Part shown: positions 59,201 to 64,000 of the stretch, piece after piece
Numbering within the stretch: position 1 is the first letter of the stretch
How the letters are laid out: the number at the start of each line of letters is the position of its first letter
Assembly: GCA_028699065.1 (NCBI GenBank)
Contig: JAQVVH010000001.1
Coordinates: 248,001 to 312,000 of the forward strand
DNA length: 64,000 nt
Direction: 5' to 3'
Origin: Gallionella sp.
GTDB taxonomy: Bacteria; Pseudomonadota; Gammaproteobacteria; Burkholderiales; Gallionellaceae
Position numbers and translations under genes: made by a program
Notes under the pieces: generated by a model
Seen by the model: the letters and a program-made list of their open reading frames with translations, nothing else
Database searches by the model: none
What the model was told of the DNA's origin: nothing

Positions 59201-59292
59201 GCGAACCCCGAAGGGGAGTGGCAATCCAGCGTTTGAAAGGCCTTGTTTAGACAAGAAGCACTGGATCGCCGCGCTGCGCTCGCGATGACAAC
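59201..59292. repeat. Paired hairpin repeat unit (diverged copy)
   Basis: The left hairpin ends in TGGCAATCCAG (59201-59229, with inner stem CCCC-GAA-GGGG). The right hairpin is CTGGATCGC...GCGATGACA (59261-59290). The spacer differs from the other units. The element lies just after the first fic gene. Confidence 0.75.
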
Positions 59293-59402
59293 CCACTGGA
59301 CTGCCGCGCCCTAGCGGGCTCGCAGTGACGGGAAAAATGAGGCTCGCGATGACAACATCCGCGCCGGTCATTGCGAAGGCCGTCAGGCCTGTGGCAATCC
59401 AG
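59293..59402. repeat. Single hairpin repeats of the same family
   Basis: A variant right-type hairpin (ACTGC...GCAGT, inner GCCC/GGGC) lies at about 59296-59332 and a fragment at 59341-59356. A left-type hairpin (ATTGC...GCAAT, inner AGGCC-GTCA-GGCCT) lies at 59366-59402. A short T-run on the minus strand just after (59405-59416) could help to end the antitoxin transcript. Confidence 0.65.
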
Positions 59403-59448
59403 CCAAATAAAAAAGCCTTAAAGGCCCTTAAATCACTATGCCGCTGTA

Positions 59449-59757
59449 TTAAGCGTGATGAAGTTCAACCGTGCGACCGGCGCGGGTAGCCAGGGTCACC
59501 AGCATGTCGAGGCTGAATTTATCGCGCTTACCGCGAACCAAGTCGGACACGCGAGATTGACCGATACCGAGCTGCTGGGCGGCTTCCATTTGCGTCCAAC
59601 CGTGTTCGGTGATCGATTCACGGATACGAGCCATCAATTCAGCACGCATTTTCATCAATGTCGCCTCTTCTGGAGAAAATCCCAAATCCAGAAACACATT
59701 GCCACAGCTTTCAGTGATTCGGGCATCATCAGAATTGGGTGCAATCTTTTGGCTCAT
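59449..59757 (-). CDS. XRE-family antitoxin
   Basis: This 102-residue protein has a helix-turn-helix in TQMEAAQQLGIGQSRVSDLV followed by RGKRDKFSLDMLVTLATRAG, as in HigA2-like/COG5606 antitoxins. It should neutralise the toxin encoded three bases upstream and repress the operon. The order toxin-antitoxin is the HigBA type. Confidence 0.87.
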   Translation of the reverse strand: MSQKIAPNSDDARITESCGNVFLDLGFSPEEATLMKMRAELMARIRESITEHGWTQMEAAQQLGIGQSRVSDLVRGKRDKFSLDMLVTLATRAGRTVELHHA

Positions 59758-59760
59758 GGT

Positions 59761-60075
59761 TCAATCTCCTATCAGTTTGTAACGTCGTCTCGCCAAATCC
59801 AAATCAGATTGGCTGGTTTTTTGGGTCTTCTTTTGGAAAGCGTGTAGCACATACACCGCATCGCCTCGTTTGGCGACATAAAGCACACGCCATTCGCCCA
59901 GAATATGCACCCGAATTTCATAGACACCCGAACCTACCGACATCATCGGCTTGAAGTCCGACGGCATTTCACCACGCTGAACGGCATCCAACTCAAACCC
60001 CGCCTCACGCCTCGCTTCAGTGGGGAAGTTTTTCAGGTCATCCAGGCTATCGCCCATAAATCGAAGTGTTTTCAC
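59761..60075 (-). CDS. Gp49-like (HigB/RelE superfamily) toxin
   Basis: This 104-residue protein has SLDDLKNFPTEARREAGFEL, EIRVHILGEWRVLYVAKRGD and VLHAFQKKTQKTSQSDLDLA, the signature of phage-derived Gp49-like toxins, presumed ribosome-dependent mRNA interferases. The start is GTG at 60075 (ATG7 at 60057 is an alternative). The promoter suggests an almost leaderless transcript. Confidence 0.88.
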   Translation of the reverse strand: MKTLRFMGDSLDDLKNFPTEARREAGFELDAVQRGEMPSDFKPMMSVGSGVYEIRVHILGEWRVLYVAKRGDAVYVLHAFQKKTQKTSQSDLDLARRRYKLIGD

Positions 60076-60082
60076 GGGACAA

Positions 60083-60110
60083 ATTATATAAGTAGTTTAA
60101 TAAATATCAA
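60083..60110 (-). promoter_or_regulatory. Promoter of the toxin-antitoxin operon
   Basis: On the minus strand TTGATA-N16-TATAAT is near-consensus. The expected start site (about 60076) is at or next to the toxin GTG codon. The surrounding AT-rich DNA (60082-60127) contrasts with the GC-rich repeats beside it. Confidence 0.7.
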
Positions 60111-60140
60111 GATAAATTGATAATCATTGACAACCACCGC

Positions 60141-60331
60141 GTCATTGCGATAGCCAGCGACTTGCCAGCTTGCTGGCTTAGTCGATTGGCTAGTAGTTCC
60201 ATCAGGAGCGAAGCGACGTGGCAATCCAGCCGCCTTTATCCAACAACGCTTTTCACAAAACCAAACCCTGGATCGCCGCGCTACGCTCGCGATGACAAAC
60301 CCTGGATCGCCGCGCTGCGCTCGCGATGACA
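60141..60331. repeat. Paired hairpin repeat unit with a nested insert, plus an extra right hairpin
   Basis: The left hairpin starts at 60141 and is interrupted after GTCATTGCGA by a 54-base insert (60151-60204). It resumes as GGAGCGAAGCGACG and ends in CCAG at 60229. The conserved spacer and the right hairpin (CTGGATCGC...GCGATGACA) run to 60297. A second right hairpin follows at 60302-60331. No gene is seen in 60132-60808. Confidence 0.85.
60151..60204 (+). repeat. Nested hairpin insert, copy 1
   Basis: The 54-base element runs from TAGCCAGCG to TTCCATCA. It can fold as TAGCC/GGCTA, CGACT/AGTCG and GCCAG-CTTG-CTGGC. It interrupts the left arm of a paired hairpin unit. Confidence 0.7.
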
Positions 60332-60340
60332 ACCCGCCGC

Positions 60341-60477
60341 GTCATTGCGAGGAGCGAAGCGACGTGGCAATCCAGCCGCCTTTATCCAACAACGCTTTTC
60401 ACAAAACTAAATCCTGGATCACCGCGCTGCGCTCGCGATGACAAACCCTGGATCGCCGCGCTGCGCTCGCGATGACA
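60341..60477. repeat. Intact paired hairpin repeat unit plus an extra right hairpin
   Basis: The intact 103-base unit is 60341-60443: a left hairpin (GTCATTGCGA to GGCAATCCAG, 35 bases), a spacer of 38 bases, and a right hairpin (CTGGATCACC to GCGATGACA, 30 bases) in inverted orientation. An additional right hairpin lies at 60448-60477. Confidence 0.9.
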
Positions 60478-60486
60478 ACCCGCCGC

Positions 60487-60668
60487 GTCATTGCGAGGAG
60501 CGAAGCGACGTGGCAATCCAGCCGCCTTTATCCAACAACGCCTTTCGCAAAACCAAACCCTGGATCGCCGCGCTGCGCTCGCGTAACCAGCCACTTGCAC
60601 CGCACTTTGCGGGCTTAGTGGATTGGCTAGTAGTTTCATCAATGACAACCCACTGGACTGCCGCGTCA
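60487..60668. repeat. Paired hairpin repeat unit with a nested insert in the right arm
   Basis: The left hairpin is at 60487-60521. The right hairpin begins at 60560 and is cut after CTCGCG by a 58-base insert (60584-60641). It resumes with ATGACA at 60642. A fragment of the ACTGC-type hairpin follows. Confidence 0.85.
60584..60641 (+). repeat. Nested hairpin insert, copy 2
   Basis: This 58-base copy runs from TAACCAGCC to TTTCATCA. The outer stem is CCACT/AGTGG and the inner stem is GC-A-CCGC with GCGG-G-C. It shares the flanks and the GATTGGCTAGTAGTT segment with the other two copies. Confidence 0.75.
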
Positions 60669-60808
60669 CATTATCCTGCGCAACACCGAGAGCGGACGCG
60701 GCCCAACGATACTCATGTCAGGTTGTGATTGTTTTTAAATCCCGATTATCTGGTAATACAATCCCAAATAGACTATAGTATTTTCCCAATCAGACGAGCC
60801 TGCTTTCC

Positions 60809-62110
60809 ATGCTTGATACCAACATCACTACACCCATCTTTCCCCGAGGCATCCAGCCCAGAGTCCTGGATGCGCTGGCAGACACGCCCGTCGTTTTGCT
60901 TAGCGGCCCCCGGCAGGCTGGCAAAACAACCCTGGTGCGTCAGTTGGCCAGCCCCACCCGCAAATATTTGACACTGGACGATGAAGCCACCCGACTTGCC
61001 GCCAAGGAAGACCCGGTGGGTCTGATTCGTAGTATCGACACTGCGGTGATAGACGAAATTCAGCGCGCCCCGGAATTGCTACTGGCCATCAAGAAAGCCG
61101 TGGACGAAGATCGCCGCCCCGGTCGTTTCTTATTAACCGGTTCGGCCAACCTGATGGCGCTGCCCACCGTCGCCGACTCGCTTGCGGGGAGAATGGAAAC
61201 ACTGATATTGCTCCCATTAGCGCAATCGGAAATTGCTCCCGCACCGGGCGCATCAATTTCATGGCTCGATACTTTGTTCTCCGGTGACCTACTGACTGCC
61301 ACTGCACCCAAGGTAGGCGCCACCCTGGTCGAACAGGTCATCCGAGGAGGCTACCCCGAAGCGCTGACACGAACCGACAACCGTCGCCGCAGAACTTGGG
61401 CACGACAATACATTGATGCACTCATCCAACGCGACATCAAGGACATCGCCAGCATCGACAAACTGGATCAAGTACCGCGTCTGCTCAGGGCACTGGCCCA
61501 AAGCGCCGGCCAGCTATGCAACTACAGCAAATTGGGTGGGCAAATCGGCATCGACCACAAAACCGCCAGCAAATATATCGCCGTGTTCGAGCAAATGTAT
61601 TTGATGCAGCGCATCACAGTATGGTCGGGCAATCGCCTTTCCCGCCTGCTGAAAACGCCCAAGTTACAATTTCTGGATTCCGGCCTGTTAAGCGCGCTGA
61701 CCGACTTTTCAGACACATTGGCGCAGCGAAAACTGTTTGGTCAATTACTGGAAAGTTTTGTGTTTGCCGAGCTGCGCAAACAAACCACCTGGTCCGAAGG
61801 CGAATATGGAATTTATTACTACCGCGACAAAGACCAGAACGAAGTAGATTTCGTCATTGAGAATGCGTCGGGCGAAATTATCGGCATCGAGGTTAAGGCT
61901 GCCGCGAGCGTTTCGGTCAGCGATCTCCTCGGACTAAAGAAATTAGCCAGCGTTGCCCAGCAAACTTTCAAGGCAGGATATATTCTCTACGATGGAACCG
62001 AAACCTTGCCGCTCGGTTCAGCCAATGGCTGCCCGTTATGGGCTATACCCATCTCAACGCTTAGTAGTTGCTCGAATACCTCGAAATTGAATAAGTCGCC
62101 ACTTCATTAA
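60809..62110 (+). CDS. AAA ATPase with C-terminal DUF4143 domain
   Basis: This 433-residue protein has the Walker A motif GPRQAGKT (33-40), a Walker B-like VIDEIQRAPEL (82-83 Asp-Glu) and a sensor-like FLLTGSAN. A DUF4143 region follows, with RDIKDIASIDKLDQVPRLLR and the nuclease-fold-like EVDFVIENASGEIIGIEVKA. This family is widespread in archaea and bacteria, often in accessory regions, and its function is not established. It stands alone between repeat clusters. The start is ATG at 60809. Confidence 0.85.
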   Translation: MLDTNITTPIFPRGIQPRVLDALADTPVVLLSGPRQAGKTTLVRQLASPTRKYLTLDDEATRLAAKEDPVGLIRSIDTAVIDEIQRAPELLLAIKKAVDEDRRPGRFLLTGSANLMALPTVADSLAGRMETLILLPLAQSEIAPAPGASISWLDTLFSGDLLTATAPKVGATLVEQVIRGGYPEALTRTDNRRRRTWARQYIDALIQRDIKDIASIDKLDQVPRLLRALAQSAGQLCNYSKLGGQIGIDHKTASKYIAVFEQMYLMQRITVWSGNRLSRLLKTPKLQFLDSGLLSALTDFSDTLAQRKLFGQLLESFVFAELRKQTTWSEGEYGIYYYRDKDQNEVDFVIENASGEIIGIEVKAAASVSVSDLLGLKKLASVAQQTFKAGYILYDGTETLPLGSANGCPLWAIPISTLSSCSNTSKLNKSPLH

Positions 62111-62138
62111 TGCCCCCCATCCTTCACAAAACCAAACC

Positions 62139-62226
62139 CTGGATCGCCGCGCTGCGCTCGCGTAACCAGCCACTTGCCCCGCACTTTGGGGCTTAGTGGA
62201 TTGGCTAGTAGTTTCATCAATGACAA
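62139..62226. repeat. Right hairpin of a repeat unit, interrupted by a nested insert
   Basis: A piece of the spacer (TTCACAAAACCAAACC) leads to CTGGATCGC at 62139. The arm is cut after CTCGCG by a 57-base insert and ends ATGACA at 62225. The matching left half is missing. No gene is seen in 62111-62560. Confidence 0.8.
62163..62219 (+). repeat. Nested hairpin insert, copy 3
   Basis: This 57-base copy has the same target position as copy 2 (CTCGCG then ATGACA). The outer stem is CCACT/AGTGG and the inner stem is GCCCC-GCACTTT-GGGGC. Confidence 0.78.
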
Positions 62227-62234
62227 CCCGCCGC

Positions 62235-62337
62235 GTCATTGCGAACCCCGAAGGGGTGTGGCAATCCAGTCGCCTTTATCCAACAACGCTTTTCACAAAA
62301 CCAAACCCTGGATCGCCGCGCTACGCTCGCGATGACA
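62235..62337. repeat. Intact paired hairpin repeat unit
   Basis: The 103-base unit has a left hairpin with inner stem CCCC-GAA-GGGG, the same spacer as the 60341 unit (with CAAAACCAAACCC) and a right hairpin ending GCGATGACA. Confidence 0.88.
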
Positions 62338-62339
62338 AC

Positions 62340-62467
62340 CCACTGGACTGCCGCGCCCTAGCGGGCTCGCAGTGACGGGAGAAATGAGGCTCGCGATGAC
62401 CACCCACTGGACTGCCGCGCCCTAGCGGGCTCGCAGTGACGGGAAAAATGAGGCTCGCGATGACAAC
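62340..62467. repeat. Two tandem copies of a 64-base repeat
   Basis: The period is 64 bases, each copy with an ACTGC...GCAGT hairpin (inner GCCC-TA-GCGGGC) and GAGGCTCGCGATGAC. A third copy lies at 59293-59356 after the first fic gene. Confidence 0.82.
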
Positions 62468-62492
62468 CCGCAGCGACCCGCCCCTTATTTTT

Positions 62493-62553
62493 TGGGTGTT
62501 AATGGGTGTATTTTTGGGTGCCTCGCTTAATTGGGTGTAATTGGGTGTATTAT
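62493..62553 (+). promoter_or_regulatory. TGGGTGT heptamer array before the second fic gene
   Basis: TGGGTGT occurs at 62493, 62503, 62532 and 62542, and TGGGTGC at 62515. Spacings are 10, 12, 17 and 10 bases. A possible -10 box TATTAT (62548-62553) would place the start site at or next to the ATG at 62561. Confidence 0.55.
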
Positions 62554-62560
62554 TGGCGCC

Positions 62561-63610
62561 ATGTTTCGAACCGACGCCATACAAATCACGCCAGAAATTC
62601 TGTCGCTGATCGCCAGAATTGATGAGTTCAAAGGAGCATGGCGCGCCTTGGGCACGCTCGCCCCAGATCGTCTGTCGGCACTGCGCCGGGTCGCCACCAT
62701 CGAAAGCATCGGCTCATCCACCCGAATTGAAGGCAGCAAACTTTCCGACCGTGAAGTTGAACGCTTGCTGTCCAACCTGCAGATCAAGAATTTCACCAGC
62801 CGGGATGAGCAGGAAGTCGCAGGCTATGCCGAGTTGATGGAGCTGGTGTTTACGTCCTGGCCGGACATAGCCTTCACTGAGAATCACATCAAACAGTTGC
62901 ACCAGAATCTGCTCACCTACAGCGAAAAAGATGCCTGGCACCGCGGCAACTACAAAACCACCTCCAACAGCGTCGCCGCCTTTGACGAAAATGGCACACA
63001 GATCGGAATCGTGTTTCAGACAGCCACGCCATTCGATACGCCCCGGCTGATGACCGAACTGGTTACCTGGGTGCAACAAGCGCGTGCTGCGGGACATTTG
63101 CACCCGTTATTGATCATCGCACTATGGGTGGTGGTATTTCTCGAAATCCATCCCTTCCAGGACGGCAATGGTCGACTCTCCCGCGTGCTGACGACCCTGC
63201 TACTGTTACAGGCTGGTTATGCCTACGTTCCCTATAGCTCGCTGGAAAGCATCATCGAGCAAAGCAAGGAAGCCTATTACCTGGCGTTACGGCAAACCCA
63301 AGCAACAATCCGCACCGATGCTCCAAACTGGCAACCGTGGCTGATATTTTTTCTGCGCTCGCTCAACGAGCAGGTTCGACGGCTAGAAAAGAAAGTGGAG
63401 CGCGAAAAGCGGGTACTGGCGACACTACCCGAACTATCCTTGCAGATCGTCGAATTTGCGCGCGAACATGGCCGCATCACGATGATGGATGCCATCAAAC
63501 TGACGGGCGCCAGCCGAAACACCCTGAAGCAGCACCTCCGCGACCTGACCGAGCGCAACCATCTGCAGCAGCACGGCAGCGGACGGGGGGTGTGGTACGG
63601 GCTGACGTAA
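62561..63610 (+). CDS. Fic family protein with C-terminal winged helix
   Basis: This 349-residue protein has the Fic motif HPFQDGNGR at 197-205 and an N-terminal inhibitory motif S-x3-E-G (Ser53, Glu57, in SSTRIEGSK). The C-terminal part (LQIVEFAREHGRITMMDAI, LTGASRNTLKQHLRDLTERN) is a clear winged helix-turn-helix. It is only distantly similar to the first Fic protein. The start MFRTDAIQITPE is preferred; a longer frame from 62531 would run through the heptamer array. Confidence 0.88.
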   Translation: MFRTDAIQITPEILSLIARIDEFKGAWRALGTLAPDRLSALRRVATIESIGSSTRIEGSKLSDREVERLLSNLQIKNFTSRDEQEVAGYAELMELVFTSWPDIAFTENHIKQLHQNLLTYSEKDAWHRGNYKTTSNSVAAFDENGTQIGIVFQTATPFDTPRLMTELVTWVQQARAAGHLHPLLIIALWVVVFLEIHPFQDGNGRLSRVLTTLLLLQAGYAYVPYSSLESIIEQSKEAYYLALRQTQATIRTDAPNWQPWLIFFLRSLNEQVRRLEKKVEREKRVLATLPELSLQIVEFAREHGRITMMDAIKLTGASRNTLKQHLRDLTERNHLQQHGSGRGVWYGLT

Positions 63611-63675
63611 CGCCGTCAGTTCGATTCCGCCCGGCTTGGGAATTAAACCCCCGTCCGCAAAAGACAACCTACCGC

Positions 63676-63780
63676 GTCATTGCGAGTCGCCACAGGCGAC
63701 GTGGCAATCCAGTCGCCTTTATCCAACAACGCACTTCACAAAACCAAACCCTGGATCGCCGCGCTGCGCTCGCGATGACA
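63676..63780. repeat. Intact paired hairpin repeat unit
   Basis: The 105-base unit lies 65 bases after the second fic gene. The left hairpin has a different inner stem (GTCGCC-ACA-GGCGAC), the spacer matches the other units, and the right hairpin ends GCGATGACA. Confidence 0.88.
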
Positions 63781-63784
63781 ACCG

Positions 63785-64000
63785 CTAATGTCCCCCGCCT
63801 TTCACAATCACTAAAATCCCGCGCCAGATCACCCACAAATCCAACATCAACAAACCAAAAGATGAGCGCTTCATATACTCATCAACATACTCGTATTCAT
63901 AGACAGGGTTCCCCATTTCCGCCGTCCCCTTGTTAATGTGCCCGAGCCCCAGCAGCCCGCCTCGAATCAAAGAGCGAGTGACATTCCCCCTGCGCCTTAT
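63785..64000 (-). CDS. Probable bacterial sugar transferase, 3' part
   Basis: The frame is open to the right edge and stops at 63785 (TAG). The visible 71 residues include RGGLLGLGHINKG, YEYVDEYMKRSSF and LLMLDLWVIWRGILVI. These resemble the C-terminal end of undecaprenyl-phosphate sugar phosphotransferases, with the usual pattern of a Pro/Gly-rich loop, a Y-x-E/D segment and a LDL-x-I-x-W helix. It could start an exopolysaccharide or O-antigen locus beyond the window. The assignment is tentative. Confidence 0.5.
   Translation of the reverse strand: MRRRGNVTRSLIRGGLLGLGHINKGTAEMGNPVYEYEYVDEYMKRSSFGLLMLDLWVIWRGILVIVKGGGH

Noticed and set aside
60084-60332. Small minus-strand frame starting MSSRAQRGDPGF and similar ones in the repeats
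   Set aside because: These are translations of the hairpin repeats, with no conserved protein features and no ribosome-binding sites.
60341-60668. CRISPR array
   Set aside because: The repeats are inverted pairs with a constant spacer, not direct repeats with variable spacers, and no cas genes are present.
63620-63660. Possible tRNA 3' remnant (TTCGATTCC) as an attachment site
   Set aside because: Only the T-loop-like core is present. It does not match the tmRNA end or form an acceptor stem.
63337-63936. Plus-strand frame of 199 codons containing FRPAWELNPRPQKTT
   Set aside because: It overlaps the second fic gene out of frame and runs through a hairpin repeat, with no domain recognisable.

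Overview
The window is 64 kb of a bacterial chromosome with a GC-rich, housekeeping-dense layout. Several blocks are typical of betaproteobacteria: tpiA-secG-tRNA-Leu-nuoA to nuoN, xseB-ispA-dxs, pcnB-folK-deoxynucleoside kinase-panB-panC-panD, and a gyrA-serC-pheA-hisC-tyrA supraoperon. My best guess is the Nitrosomonadales/Gallionellaceae side of the Betaproteobacteria. That is inference from gene order and protein character, not from a search.

Layout. Bases 1-2050 (+) hold the 3' end of bamD, a NUDIX hydrolase and mlaA. Bases 2066-5149 (-) hold htpX, an ammonium transporter with a sigma-54 promoter and NtrC-type sites, and an ADP-ribose pyrophosphatase-like NUDIX gene. Bases 5250-19585 (-) are the complete 14-gene complex I operon. 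They are preceded by tRNA-Leu(GAG), secG and tpiA. Bases 21048-30003 (-) hold pantothenate, folate, RNA polyadenylation and isoprenoid genes. A small (+) pair, a Rieske oxygenase and a SpoIIAA-like protein, faces rpmG-rpmB and pntB-pntA (-) across a long bidirectional terminator. mutL-miaA (+) converge on the next block with a 3-base gap.

Bases 38158-55778 (-) form one almost gapless run: gyrA, serC, serA-like, pheA, a methyltransferase, hisC, DAHP synthase, tyrA, a zinc-ribbon methyltransferase, then a full set of genes for 4-amino-4-deoxy-L-arabinose (L-Ara4N) modification of lipid A (arnT, one SMR-type flippase subunit, arnB, arnC, arnA as two separate genes, arnD). Serine and aromatic amino acid synthesis and an envelope-modification pathway therefore appear to share transcripts. 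The divergent ubiG-gph pair and ssrA (tmRNA, tag ANDETYALAA) follow.

Downstream of ssrA (about 57.8-64 kb) the character changes to an accessory islet. It holds two Fic proteins, a Gp49-like toxin with an XRE antitoxin, and an AAA/DUF4143 ATPase, separated by dense palindromic repeats. The 3' end of a probable sugar transferase lies at the right edge. The repeats are pairs of inverted hairpins around a conserved spacer (BIME-like). Their stems vary with compensating base changes, and three copies are interrupted by a second hairpin element of 54-58 bases. Both fic genes, each encoding a protein with a probable C-terminal winged helix, are preceded by short iterated heptamers. These repeats, the heptamer arrays and the amino acid/L-Ara4N fusion operon are the most unusual parts of the window.
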